A stretch of DNA of 64,000 nt from positions 496,001 to 560,000 of the forward strand of contig JAJOHG010000017.1 of NCBI GenBank assembly GCA_021029095.1. The letters are read 5' to 3'. The notes under the pieces are model-generated. The model saw only the letters and a list, made by a program, of their open reading frames with translations, ran no database searches and had not been told where the DNA came from. Within the stretch, counting starts at the first letter, position 1. Each line of letters begins with the position of its first letter. This stretch comes from Phellopilus nigrolimitatus. Its lineage: Eukaryota > Basidiomycota > Agaricomycetes > Hymenochaetales > Hymenochaetaceae. Positions 11,996 to 23,667 of the stretch are shown one piece after another. Made by a program: the position numbers and the translations under genes.

Positions 11996-12735
11996 TCAAC
12001 GCCGACGGTGCGGACGCCCCGGTTTGCGTTTCGCAGCGATTCCGCCTTGTCGGTTCATGCTCCGCGATTTCGGAGGCGGTTTCATACCCTTCGCTGTCCG
12101 CCACTCCTCGCGGCGTGATTTCCCCCGTCCGTGCGTCGAGACCTTCTTGTTTACGTTCGGCGAAGCGCCATCGAGTTCCATGGAATCTGGATTGATAGGA
12201 TAGAAGTTGTTTGTTAAGAGAAGGGGGTTGAGACTATGGATGCAAAAGGAAGTAGTACCTGGGTTGGAGGGACCGGGGCGCGTCGTCACCTCTGAGTGAT
12301 GAAAAGAACAGTCAATCGATTGAGCTTGTCTATAGCTGGATGTGATAGGGCGAAGGGGGATATAAAAAACAATGAGGGGACACAAGGAGGGCATTATACT
12401 GCTTGGCAGAAGCTTGCAGGTAATTTACTTCAGAAAGCATCGGCGAGACGCAAGTTCATGGCTTGTTCTAGATGTTCCAGACTCTCGACGTCGATGGTGC
12501 TGGGCTCAATGAGGCCGAAAAGAAGGAACCAAGACGAACCTGGGACAGTACTTTCTGCCTGACCCTCTTCTCCGTCAGCGAGCTCAACATCGCCGTCCTT
12601 GTCGGCATCGCGCACGACTCTAAGCTTCGATGATAGCCGTTCAAGGCGAGCGGCCTCGACTGCTGCGTAGACGCCCTCCTCACGCTTTTTTGCTCGATAG
12701 GAGCGCTTGACTTTGGAACGCGTTGACTTGGCCAT
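11996..12735 (-). CDS. DUF2423 / LLP-homologue-like nucleolar protein
   Basis: ATG at 12733-12735 starts MAKSTRSKVKRSYRAKKREE, the signature N-terminus of DUF2423 (yeast YBL028C; related to animal LLPH), a small basic protein linked to 60S ribosome biogenesis. Exon 1 continues through an Asp/Glu-rich linker to GEEGQAE. A GTACTG donor near 12556 joins an AATCCAG acceptor near 12191, about 365 nt later, to give SMELDGASPNVNKK. The basic C-terminus has the expected SRREEW...KSRSMNRQGG block and ends with TGA at 11996-11998. The intron is much longer than its neighbours. Reading through it would give a shorter protein ending at 12430 that lacks the conserved C-terminal block, so I favour the spliced form. 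Confidence 0.82.
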
Positions 12736-14150
12736 TCTTGTTCAATAGGTCGGAAGTGGTTTCGAAAAGACTTTTTTTCCCTTTGAGATGGGAGGGTTCG
12801 TCGATTCAAGTACTGGCGTGAACGTTTCGAAATCGACTGCGACCTGCAAACCGAATCGAGTGACTCAAGTCAAAGATGTTGGTGGAAGCAAAAATGCGCA
12901 GGAAAGTAGCAGTGACTTTGCAATAGTCAGTGTCGATGAGCGACAAATTGCATGTCTGCGTTTGTAAAGTTACTCTCACGCACTTGCAAATTGTCACCCA
13001 GCCACAAAGTTGAAATGCCCTTTGAACTTGAAAAGCTTGGACGTTTGCGACCGAGAAAATAAACAAACTTGGTCTCATGACTTATGCAATACTAACTCTC
13101 GTCATTTCTTCTGTAAATCCGTGACTGCATCGTGAAGGAACAGCACTTCATGTGAAGGAAATTTGTAGGTCTTCTTGTCCCCGCCGTGCATTGCCGAGCA
13201 ACTCATTGAATGGCGGGATGACTATATCAAAGTACGTTAACCTCCCACCCTTCCTGAACGTAGATATTTGTATGTGCTGGTCCTCTAGTCGTGCCTATCT
13301 CTTGAGTGACATCTTGACCCCGGCGGACGAGTGAGTTTGTCTTCCTCGAAGATAACGGCTAACCAGCTTCGGAACTCAAGAGTTCGCCTTTTGGGTGTTA
13401 TGCACAATTCGCACTTCGCCTAGAATTGCGCCACTAGGCTAAGCCGTCGGGGTCGGTCTCGCGTTTGGTTCAGAATTTATGAGAAGCGCAAATGCCATCG
13501 AGCCCGGAATCTTCATCTAATCCCTCAACCCGCTGGCCGACAGAGACGAGTAGGTGAGAAACGCAAGATCTCTGGTTTCGTTTCGGATGTTGGTATAGCC
13601 CTTATGGTCCTTCATTTATCAACAACCGGCAATTCTTGAAGGAAATTTGACCGAAAAACGAAATAGCGGAGAACGCTCATCCTCCACCGTTTAAGGTAAA
13701 TTACGACTGCGCAAAACGACTGAACACGCAGCAGAGGATGCCTTTTCTAAGATTATTCAGCCGATAGATATATATCACATTCGAAAATCCTTCCCTTCTC
13801 GACAACACTAGCTTCTCGACAGTGCTGGGTATTGTCAAGCTCGGTTCAAACTCAAAAGTCGTGAGACCAGCCAAGAGGGACTTAGAACGTGCCCCATTTT
13901 GCAGAATTCCTGACTGAGAGTGCATAGTAAAATCCTTGGTTGTAGGCTCGTGAACAATCTTCTGAGTGAGACCAAACTGATGCCATTACGACTCCAGAGC
14001 GCAATTATTAATTGATACAAACGGTGCGCATGGATGCAATGAATGTGCTGGCAGAACCCGCGTGCGCAGCTAACGAACAGAGCAAACGTCAGACATAACA
14101 CTATTTCGTGAAGGCCATAGCTAACGTACTCAAATTCCCATACAAATATG
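12736..14150. other. Intergenic region, no supported gene
   Basis: About 1.4 kb between the DUF2423 promoter and the 3' end of the bL19m gene. Only short unpromising open stretches are present (12806-13078, 13152-13334, 13701-13925). I see no tRNA or repeat. Confidence 0.45.
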
Positions 14151-14693
14151 CTAACTCCGTATACCAGCCGAGATTGCGGACATCTTGTCTGGTTGATGGC
14201 GCAAGTAGAACAGCTTCGCTCTTCGCACTCTCCGACCCCCCTTTCCGCCACCGCTGCCAGCCTTCTGAATCACAGTGATACGCTGCACGTCTGGCGAGTT
14301 GACGAAGAACTGCATCTCAACACCCGTCTTCTGCACGACGTTGCGGAGCACGAAGCTCGTGTCGGGTCCGCGGCGGCGTACCGCGAGAAGCACGCCTGAG
14401 AAGGAGAACGGCGCTTGCTGTGTGTGCACGGTGAGCACGGACCCCGGGGGTAAACGCGACGGGTGCCGCCTGCTGAAGAGCACATCGACCATGTGCCGCT
14501 TTTCGGGTGCGACGAGCGCCTTGCGGAGGTGCTCCATGAGGCCTTTGCCCTTGCGGAGGGCGTCGGTCGGTGGAGCAGGTGGCTCGACGAATGTCGCAAT
14601 CTTGGAGAACGGGTAGGTAGGAACAGTTGTAGACATTTGCCTAGCTGCCCATCGCGATATGCCTGAAAGCATGTTGCTGGAAGCTTGCGTCAA
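14151..14693 (-). CDS. Mitochondrial large-subunit ribosomal protein bL19m
   Basis: A single-exon gene of 180 residues. The first ~35 residues are rich in Ser, Arg and Ala with few acids and fit a mitochondrial presequence. The bL19 core follows: KGLMEHLRKALVAPEKRHMVDVL, the PGSVLTVHTQQAPFSFSGVLLAVRRRG strand region and TSFVLRNVVQKTGVEMQFFVNSPDVQRITVIQK, ending with RRVRRAKLFYLRHQPDK, which matches the bL19 RRAKLYYLR block. It is the homologue of yeast Img1 and sits at the intersubunit face of the mitoribosome. Not being interrupted is unusual among its neighbours. Confidence 0.9.
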   Translation of the reverse strand: MTQASSNMLSGISRWAARQMSTTVPTYPFSKIATFVEPPAPPTDALRKGKGLMEHLRKALVAPEKRHMVDVLFSRRHPSRLPPGSVLTVHTQQAPFSFSGVLLAVRRRGPDTSFVLRNVVQKTGVEMQFFVNSPDVQRITVIQKAGSGGGKGGRRVRRAKLFYLRHQPDKMSAISAGIRS

Positions 14694-14955
14694 GAACGTT
14701 CAGCGCGAAGACTAAGCGGACACGGATGAGGCAAAAGAAAAACGGTAAGGCCTGAGACGATCTTCTTTCCATTTCTGTTCAATATCTTCCTTAGCGAGCT
14801 GACTCAGCTGAGCTATGTACATGTACTTGGTCGATAGCAATAATTCGAAGAAAGAGACGTCCAAATTCATCGATGAAGGTCATTTAATTTTACACGCATC
14901 TGCCGCAAATACTATACATGTTTGATTAACACAGATTCTGACAACTTGACGAGCA

Positions 14956-16987
14956 TCAGAACTCGGAGTTCTCCACACACTCTCTCAAGTTCGCAATTCG
15001 CGGTTCAAACTTAACGCGAAATGGTAGCGGGTGGGTATTCGCCGTATCTGTGAAGGCAAGGCTGTCGATCGGCGAAGATGGATCCTGTGATATGCGGAAC
15101 GCCCATAGAAGAAACGCAGTGTTGATGAATACCGAGCGGTTTGCGACGTGCTGCCCGGGACACACTCTGCGTCATGCGGCATTATGAAAAAGTGTTGTAC
15201 AAATGGCAACGAAAACACCCACCGGCGTCCAAAGCCGAAGTTGAAGAACTTCAGCCTTTCGTCTATCTCGCCCGTCGCCGACAGCCAACGAGATGGGATG
15301 AAGTTTTCTGGCTCGGGGAAGTAGTCCGGGTCCTTGCCAAGAGCCCTGGTAACATAGTGAGTTTCGACATATTTAAAACAGTGTGAGCTCTGTACCAATG
15401 GTTTCCTATCACAGTAGCGCCCTCGGGGATGCAGTACGAGCCATAGATGATATCCTTCGTCGCCCGGTGAGGAAACCCGCCGACGCTGATCGGTCGCCAG
15501 CGGAAAGTCTCCATGAAAAAGGCCGTCACTTCCGTCAACACATCCATGTCGCCAAAGGAAGGCACTTTTACACAAATAGGCAAGTTAAGAAACACAATAA
15601 AAAAATTGGAGAAAGACAAAAGGAGCGCACTCCGGTCACGTCCAACTATCGCATCAAGCTGCTCTTGGACTCTGCGCTGGGCATCCGGAAAGAGGGCAGC
15701 TGCCATGATGACGATGCTAATAGCAGCCGCAGTCTACATATAACAATGAGTCTTTACTTTCTCCTCGGGAATTCTGAGCCTGACCGTATCTGAGCCTGCG
15801 CCGAACATAGATCCAGCAAGATACGCTAATTCATCATCGGAGAGCTCGTACTCGTTCTGTCGCTCAATGAGATACTTGGCGAAGCAAGGCTGAGCTTCAT
15901 TCCTTTGCTGAAATAAATAAATAAATAAACGATAAATGATGAAACTCGGCGCATGGGTCGAAAACAAGATACAGCCTACCATTTGTGCTCGGACACCGTC
16001 GAGCTGGGAGCGGAAAAATGCCAGTTCTTCCTTGTGGTGCCGCTTCATTTCATGCAAATACCCGGGAACATAACGAAGAATTGGATAAGCATCGACCAGG
16101 AACGTTCCTGGCCGTAGAGCAGCTCCCAGCTGCGCAAGAAACTTGTTGATCTGTTGTACTTCTGGGTCTGAGTACGAAGTAGGGGTCATCTTGCCATATG
16201 TCAAGCTCATAACCACGCTAGCAGCGTATCTGGTAGTAGCATATCAGTTTGATTTGAGTCTGATGGTTGATGGTAGTAGTAAGAAACCTTTTCGAGTGGT
16301 TAAGGTGGAGGTCAGGCTTGTTGATAATATCAAGGATGACATTCTTTGCGGCACGCGCTTGAATGGGCTCATATGCCTCCACCACTTTGACATGCATTTG
16401 AGACTGGAGAGCCCTTTATGACGATTTTTTTAAGTTGTCATAGAGAACAAGAAAAATGGATGTGCGCACTTCCTCAATTTTCTGAATCTCTCGCCTTGTC
16501 CTATTAACAGAATCCGTTTGTCGCCTGACATCGTCTCCCCGGCAGAGATGCTGCGTGGGCGATCAACCAACGATGCATTCTCCTTCTCCAGGATGTCAAT
16601 TGCAGCCTTATCAATATTTTAATAACGAGTTTGTCTTCTCATTGTGCGCTGCTACCTGTTGGCCACATATGATAATGAATATGGTACCTCCTCTCCGCAA
16701 GCTAATGACTGGGCCATATTCCTTCGCCCATTTAGCGAAGATCCTCGGAGCACTGAATTCGACGATTGATATAACATATGATACACCAATCACAAACATA
16801 CTCACTATACCTTAGGAAACTCGACCCCAAATAACCAGTGTCCCGGCGGCCCAGGTGGAAGGGGAAGCTCAGACGCCCGCTTTCTTTTTCCTTTAATGTA
16901 AGCTGTCACAGAGAAAATCAAAGCGAAAAGAGCAAGCTTCGCAGTAAACGAGGGTTGAAAGAGCGCGTATGCGTCTGGCAACGTCAT
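14956..16987 (-). CDS. Cytochrome P450, O-methylsterigmatocystin-oxidoreductase-like
   Basis: Haem-thiolate monooxygenase. Exon 1 (ATG at 16985-16987) gives an N-terminal membrane anchor (KLALFALIFSVTAYIKGKR) and the proline hinge PLPPGPPGHW. Later exons give WAKEYGPVISLRRGGTIFII, the C-helix (GERFRKLRK), the I-helix AGSMFGAGSDTTAAA, K-helix ETFRWRP, the HRATKDIIYGSYCIPEGATV segment, PERF-like PENFIPSRW and the haem loop FFNFGFGRRVCPG, with the axial Cys in an exon starting near 15163. All splice phases I tested join in frame, so the gene looks intact. About ten exons; stop TGA at 14956-14958. The family is expanded in agaricomycetes for lignin-derived and secondary-metabolite oxidation; the substrate is unknown. 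No reductase or terpene synthase is adjacent. Confidence 0.92.
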
Positions 16988-17422
16988 AACGACAGATAAC
17001 TTAGAAAGACAGCAGAACAGGAGATAGCGAAAGAGGACTTCTGTTGGCGAACGGCGTGTCCGACACGCACTCCGCTTCAGACCGTGTGATACAGTTTAAA
17101 TACGTTTCGGAATCAAGGATAAATATTGCTTCCACTGACCCTACAGTGCATAAAGGCAAAAGTCAACAAGCCGGGAAGGTCCGAATTACTTTTATATCTA
17201 CATTTGCCACAATTATCTATGGCATATCTGTTTATACGCATTGGTTAGAGGCCATGCGTGTCTACAGATCTTGTATCGTAGATTTCTCAATTGTCGACTT
17301 TTTCTTTTTTGACCACTGAAAATTTGAAACAAATAATAATAATAATTAAAATGCGTTTAAAATTGCCTAATATAGGTTATTATATAAGATAAGCGCCCAA
17401 ATCTACGGCATATTGGATGACC
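16988..17422. other. P450 upstream region
   Basis: Promoter side of the P450 gene, running up to the transposon's left target-site copy. It is AT-rich at 17325-17390 with a short AAT repeat. No gene seen. Confidence 0.4.
17415..17422 (+). repeat. Left target-site duplication of the hAT-like element
   Basis: GGATGACC directly abuts the left terminal repeat; the identical copy is at 18330-18337. Confidence 0.88.
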
Positions 17423-18329
17423 TAGTGTTCTCAAAGGCCAGGTCGGTTCGGGTCAGGGTGTTTTCCCACCTGACCCTGACCCGGCCTGGTCAGAATTTCT
17501 GAATATTTCTTGACCCCGACCCGGCCCACCTTGACCCGACACTGACCTGGCCCAGCGGGTCAGGCCAGGGTCGACCCGAGGTCGGCCTCCTGACCCGATA
17601 ACTTTGTACATTTGGAGTACCTGACATTCATGAACAACTCCATCCGGGCTCTTTCCCCGAGTCCTGTCACAGCAAACAAGTCAACGTGGTTGACATGAAC
17701 CAAGTACACTCACTCTACTATTGCACACATATTTATTATACTAAATCATCTCAGAGAATGGGCAGAAGCACGGCCCCACCACTCGTACACAAGCTCGGAG
17801 GCAAGCATCATTTATGCTCAGCAACCCGGCAATGCTTCGGGTGGTTCCTTGCTGTTTGGAATTTGGTTGTAGTAAATGGGAGGAATGGAGATTCTAAGTT
17901 GAGTCGAAACAAAGAAATAAAAATTCAGGTGTTCAGTACGCATACAGATGCTGTAAATGCACATTACATAAGCCACAAAATATATTTAAAAGTATTATTT
18001 TACTTGTAATATACTACCTCACAGGTCTATGGGTGCCAGAATCTCACAGTGTACCTCACAAAGCTGGATTTCGATACCAAATCCATCCTGGCCACAGCCG
18101 ATGCTACTATTTTTGGTGCATGCCGTGAGTAACTAAATATTTGTGGGTCGGAGGTCAGGTCAAGGTCGGCCTGGGGTCAAGCCGGGTCAGGAACTTCTGG
18201 CGAATGCTGACCCCGACCCGGCCCAGCACCGACCCAGGCTGACCTGACCCATTAGCGACCTGACCCGCGGGTCAGGTCAGTGGTCGACCCCGGGTCAGCA
18301 CGGGTCTGACCCGGACTTTGAGAACACTA
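17423..18329. mobile_element. Non-autonomous hAT-like DNA transposon (MITE-like), 907 bp
   Basis: The ends are perfect 14-bp inverted repeats, TAGTGTTCTCAAAG at the left and CTTTGAGAACACTA at the right. They are flanked by an exact 8-bp direct repeat GGATGACC (17415-17422 and 18330-18337). An 8-bp duplication and a TAGTG-TTCTC terminus are hallmarks of hAT elements. Both subterminal arms (about 17430-17600 and 18150-18310) are packed with GGGTCAGG / TGACCCGG motifs in opposite orientation, candidate transposase-binding repeats. The interior is AT-richer and has no transposase reading frame, so movement would need a transposase in trans. The perfect target duplication suggests a fairly recent insertion. 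Confidence 0.88.
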
Positions 18330-18337
18330 GGATGACC
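18330..18337 (+). repeat. Right target-site duplication of the hAT-like element
   Basis: GGATGACC follows the right terminal repeat and matches 17415-17422 exactly. Confidence 0.88.
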
Positions 18338-20016
18338 ACTTCGCATTAGCCGGTCACTGTCTGACATTTCTTCTTGCCCATTTCTTCATAGGAGAGTAGA
18401 AATATTCCAGGGTAAAGTTGCGGATACCTTGACAAACAGATATAACACGTGATTTGCTATTACTTATTATTTAATTTAATTTAATTTAATTGTTTTCTCA
18501 GAAAAATTTGAAACATTGTGAAAAAATCGGGAAATTGCGAGAAATTGCGTATTTTGCTTACTTCTATTAGCGAAACTAAAAAAGAAATCCGAAATTCGCA
18601 AAATTCCGGGCCCCAGCCAGTTGATGCTTTATGGCTTAATGCACTGTAGAATGACAGTGTTTCCCATGAACACAGGATCATTCGTGGTCACTAGACACTG
18701 GACTTCGTCATCATGCTCGGAAAATAGATGATCCCCGACGCCGAGGAAGGTCACCGAAGAAAGATGAGCGTTAATCGGAGATCGGTCATTATGAAGGAGT
18801 AAAGTTTGTACGTTGAAGCTCTTTGAAAGTTGGCACCGAAGTTCTGACAAATATATAGCGAAAGATCTTCCTCTCGATCACTGTTTCTAAGGATGGCTTT
18901 CAGCGCATCGGCGCTCTTGATATAAATTCAACATAAAACAAAGAACCCATATGTTCTTCTGATTTACTGGCCAGGAAATAGAGAAGCCCCCGCTCGCCTT
19001 TATACTTCCGGGTATTGGCATTGACGACATGTACATGCATGTTTATTCTGAGCGTTTAACGAAAGTAACAAGCTTCGTTCTGAGTATTCAAAGTTGGTGA
19101 AACCCAAGGCTAGCCAATTGCGAAACATTATTTCCCAAGTACAATACATACTTGTAGTGACCGGGCCTGGACGATTGTCTTCGCTCCAACCAAAGTATCG
19201 CAATAGTCAAATTTCCCAGTGAGAAGCGGATAGAGTACTCACAGTCTGGAGTGTGAACCTGGTAGTGATAGACACTTGCAGAAACGGTTCCTACGCGCGC
19301 TGGAGACTAGATAGGAGTAATGATACTCTTTGATGCACGTACTTAAGATAGCGCAAGAACGCCACCCTTAAGATATGTACACCCAGCTAGGGTTTCAAGA
19401 ATGATAGAGGAGCGCCAGCGTTATCGTGGAGATTGGAGATTGAGAAGGTAAGGCTGTGGCTAGCGTGTCCAGGCTTTGCTAAAGGTAATCCGGCACAAAC
19501 GAGGGTCATTCCCAGAGCGAGATATATCGCAGCTAAAGTAGGGCCAGATATGCTTGTAAGTAGACTGGCCTAGGCCATGACTGATCTTTGGGGATCTAGA
19601 AAGTAATTCGTCCGGTATCCTTCTAAAACTGATTGAAGCATGTCCGTAGCACGTTCTATCGCGTGAAGATGCCCAGAGCGAGTCCGAGGTATGACGAAAT
19701 GCCAATGAGACATAGAAAGGTGGCTAAAATGGCTCATGCGAAAGAGCGCTCGTGAGTCGTGCGAGTTCATAGATAGCACAAATTGTTTTAGCATGATTGT
19801 TTTCATGCAAAAGAGAGCTGAGTTGAAATTCAAGGCAAGCTGAGCCCTTTTGGTCCCGAGGAAAGTTCTGAGTCACCGAGAGCGGCCGTGTTCGTGGCCC
19901 GTGACGGCGTGAGGCTGTGAGAGCACGCGAGCATTCCCACGCATACCTAAATGAAGCCCTCCTTACGTCGTTTCACCCCTTGGTCTTGACTATAGAACTC
20001 CTTCTATCCCGTCGTG
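18338..20016. other. Intergenic region upstream of the Zn2Cys6 regulator
   Basis: About 1.7 kb. It contains a TTAAT pentanucleotide tract near 18468-18491. Minus-strand open stretches (18629-18850, 19570-19833) lack recognisable domains. The right end is the promoter of the transcription-factor gene. Confidence 0.45.
18468..18491. repeat. (TTAAT)n microsatellite
   Basis: Four to five uninterrupted TTAAT units in an AT-rich spacer 140 bp right of the hAT-like element. Confidence 0.8.
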
Positions 20017-23000
20017 ATGCTCGACAAGGATCCCTCTTCTCCCATGGCCCAGCCTCCCAAGAAGAAACGTGTACAGGACCAACCACTTTCTCCAGATGCA
20101 GGTCAAAAGCCAATTCAGTTGCAACGACGGCGCGTCTGGAGAGCTTGCGAGAGCTGTCGGTGCGTGCGCATTCATCCCACCGCAGTAACACGAACAAAGA
20201 TTGACTAAAAAATCATGTTGAAACATTTTCTTTATAGAAAAAAGAAGGTCAAGTGCGATGGCATGGAGCCAGTGTGTTCACAATGTTCAGCGACAAATAC
20301 GGCTTGTACTTGGCTGCAGACGAAGGACCGCGCCGCTCTCAGCCGCCAGTGCGTCCTTGGTGACATGTCTTAATGCTGTTGTCTTTCTGATTACGCGCAA
20401 TCTTGCCCTTGTTCCTCTAGCTATGTTCAAGAGCTCGAGGCCCGTCTTATGCATATGGAAGAGGTTTTCAAACAGGTTAAACCTATCGTGGAAGTGATAG
20501 AGAAGTCACCGAACGGAGGCCAGGTCCCTATCCAAGGAATTGTTGATGCATTGCAAAATCAAAATTCCGGGTCTCAGCCGCCCATTTTACAGGCATCATC
20601 ACACAAGCGGGCGTCCTCGGAGTTATCGAGCTCGCCTTCGCCCAAGTCGCCGTCCGTGAGATCGAGTGCAAACGACGACGATATGTCGGAGTCGTTTGGA
20701 CAGTTGGCTTTGGATGAACATGGTCATTTACGATGGATAGGCGGCTCGTCGACGATGTCATTGATACAATCTTTTCGCGCCCTGACGACGTCTCCGCTCC
20801 ATCGAATTTCACCAATGGAAGACGATCCCTATTCTCCAGGTCCAAGTGCAAACAAACTTTATTTCCCCGCATCTGTATTTTTCGGAAGAATACACGCACT
20901 TCCAGAAGCAGAAGAGGTCGAATACCCTGACAGGGATCTCGCGGACACAATGGTGTGCATACGTTTGTGACGCTGTTCTTGCTTTCCTCATTATCTAACA
21001 CTTTCTCAAAGGTAAACGCGTACTTCAGTCGCTTGCATTTCTTACTTCCTGTTATCGACAAACCCTCCTTTATCATTGCCTATAATCATTTGATGGAGCA
21101 TAAAGACGAGGTGCTTTTTGTTCGTGCGCAAACACCTTTCATCGCGTTGGTATTCGCGGTATTCGCATGTGCAGCACGTATAGTCGATGATCCCAGGCTT
21201 CATGATAATGATGAAGGAGGGCTCGGAATGGTCTATTATGAACGGTGAGTGAAGTACAACAGATAATGCCTCTGATTTATCTCCTAAGTATTCATGATCT
21301 TTCAGCGCATTAATTCTCCAATACATCAGCCACGCATCCATACAAATCACACACGTGCAATGTTTTGTTCTTCTTTCGTCATTCCTTTGCGCCGTGAATT
21401 GCCTCCCGCAGGCCTGGTTGCTCGTGGGCCAAGCGGTTCGTATGTCCCAGGATTTGGGCCTGCATGTGAGTTTACATATTTCTTACACCATACAACATTC
21501 AGCTCACATAGTTAATATAAATTTTAGCGATACTCTCGGCATATATCCATCAAACCCATCGAGAAGCAGGTCCGCCGGAAAGTTTTCTGGTGCGTTTATT
21601 CGCTAGATCGAATGCTGGCGATGGCACTCGGTCGGCCAATAGGGATAGAGGACACGGACTGCGATGCAGACTATCCCGTAGAATTTGATGACGACGAACT
21701 TCCCGAGTTCTTCTCTGGCGCGCCGATGCAAAGATCACAGCCCTCGCTGATGGTTGGCTTCATTGCCCTTGTCGATTTATATAAGATCGCTGGTCGGGTT
21801 TGCCGCCAAATCTATGGTATCGACAGATTTAGGGATCATTTGGAGCCGGAGAAAGTGCAGGAGCTAGTGGAACAGGCGACACAGCTTGACGGCGAGCTCG
21901 TAGAATGGTGCAACCAGCTACCATCGACATTCAAGTCGAGTCCGACAAACGAAGCTCAGGTGACGATGGGTGCCGTGCTGTGCAGTCACTATTATTCCAT
22001 CCTTACAACCCTACATCGCAACTTTCTGCCGATCACACAGAGTCATTACACGGGTCTGGCGTCTTCTCTCAAGGCAGTCCACACTGCTCGGTCGTGCATC
22101 CGGCTGGCGCCGTCAGTCAAGAATGTCGTCCCGTCCTCGCACCACCTTGCGTTCTTCATCCAGCACCTTTTCAGTTCAGCTGTGATTATCCTCTTGTATG
22201 CGATGCATATTTCTGACAAGGAGGCGGCACGTGCGGCGATGATCGAGGCAGAAAGCTGTATGGGCGTCGTATCCGCTTGGGATGGTGTCTGGCCAGGCGC
22301 ACGCAAATGCAGAGAACTGTTGTCCGAATTGGCGAGCACAGCATGGGATGCCATACGCAGGGGCACGCCGTCAGCGATGAACAGCCCGCAAGGCTCATCT
22401 CCGTTCAATAGTGCCGTCTCTCCGTCTTCGCCGACGCGAACACATCTGCAGCGTTCATTGTCCGGTAGGATGATTAAGCCCAAACCCGCGAGGGGCAAGT
22501 CCCGGGATTCTCGCGAGAGGGATAGGAGGCGGTCGGTCTCTGTTCAAAGATCTCGTTCTTCGGCTCCTGGTCCATCTGGTTTAGGTGAGCTTAGCAAATT
22601 TCGCTCTTAGGCTGTAAGCTAATCATAGTGTTTAGCTCGCAGGGCAATTTCTCAGAAACGTCCGCACGATGAAATGGAGCAGCCTGAGGCTTCTGGCTCA
22701 GCATCACCAGCTGGCCGGGCTTTCCACCAATCGTTATCTTCGGGTCTCAATATGAATCGGCAGGAATCGCCGCAGCGGGGCCTCGTAGAACGAAAAAGCG
22801 AGCGTCAGGTTTCTTTCATGCCAACCTCGCCTGTCTTTGGGCCTTCCCTCCCGCCTGCTAACGACCCGGACTCGATGAAACTTTTGTACAACATACCTGA
22901 CCCATCCGTAAATTGGAGTGCGGCGGGGCCTAGCTCAAACAACAGGGATATGTTTCGCAACGTATCCCAGGACTCCGATAACTCTAGCGGGTACTCCTAC

Positions 23001-23306
23001 AATGCACTTTCGCAGAATATGATGGACCCTGCCGGTCTCATGGCCTACGGCTCTGCGCTCGAGTCGATGATCGGGGGTGTCCAGCAGCAGCAGCAGACAC
23101 AGGAGGACTCACCGCCGTCTTCGTCGTTCGCGACGAACGGACTGCCGTTCGCTGGCCTTGACTTCATCCGGAACTACACGCCTGGGGTGTACGACGACGG
23201 ACCTGGACAGGATGGACTTTGGCAGGGCTTTGATGGTGGCGAATTCCGATATGACCCAGATCTGCAGTTCTCACTCGGTGAGTTCTCGATGGATGGCTCC
23301 GACTAA
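20017..23306 (+). CDS. Zn(II)2Cys6 fungal-specific transcription factor
   Basis: A nuclear DNA-binding regulator. ATG is at 20017 (MLDKDPSS); an in-frame alternative is at 20044. After a basic stretch (PKKKRVQ) comes the binuclear zinc cluster ACESCRRKKVKCDG...CSQCSATNTACTW, split by an intron after the second Cys, then a coiled-coil linker (YVQELEARLMHMEEVFKQV). The fungal_trans middle homology region begins near VNAYFSRLHFLLPVIDKPSF and includes AWLLVGQAVRMSQDLGLH and RRKVFWCVYSLDRMLAMALGRPIGIEDTDCD. The C-terminus is disordered, with a Ser/Arg-rich segment, a Gln run and an acidic/aromatic end likely to be an activation domain. The penultimate intron (GTGAGC near 22586 to GTTTAG near 22636) restores frame; reading through it would stop at 22610. 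Target genes are unknown. Confidence 0.9.
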
Positions 23307-23667
23307 CTGTATCTTCCGTGCGGATATTTTCTTTCACTACTTCTCTTTTCGTTTTTTTCTTCCTTTCTTTTTTTTCTTTCTTTCGGGAAATGAACGGTGA
23401 TCGGACTGCTCTTCCGCTCGTTTGTCTTCCTATAAATATTCGACATGGACATCAATGCTTGCTGACGACTTTATTACCGTGCAAGCGTACGGAAGCTAAC
23501 TGCTGTGTAATTTAAACTACTATGTGTATGCCAACTTTTGACTAGTACTATTTCTTGGGTTTGTATGTTTGTTGTAAACACCACACTTAGATTCATTTTA
23601 GACGATAGACGTTAGACACGCCCTGCTTTCCACTGGTAACCACTACTTTTCCCCGATGATTCTGACT
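23307..23667. other. Intergenic 3' flank of the regulator gene
   Basis: T-rich 3'UTR-like sequence after the transcription factor. No gene seen. The right edge is the breakpoint of the segmental duplication. Confidence 0.45.

Noticed and set aside
17686..18009. 107-codon open frame inside the hAT-like element
   Set aside because: Too short for a transposase, and it lacks any hAT dimerisation or zinc-finger motif; the element is treated as non-autonomous.
20528..21076. 182-codon minus-strand open frame inside the transcription-factor gene
   Set aside because: The plus strand encodes the linker and middle homology region of a clear Zn2Cys6 factor there.
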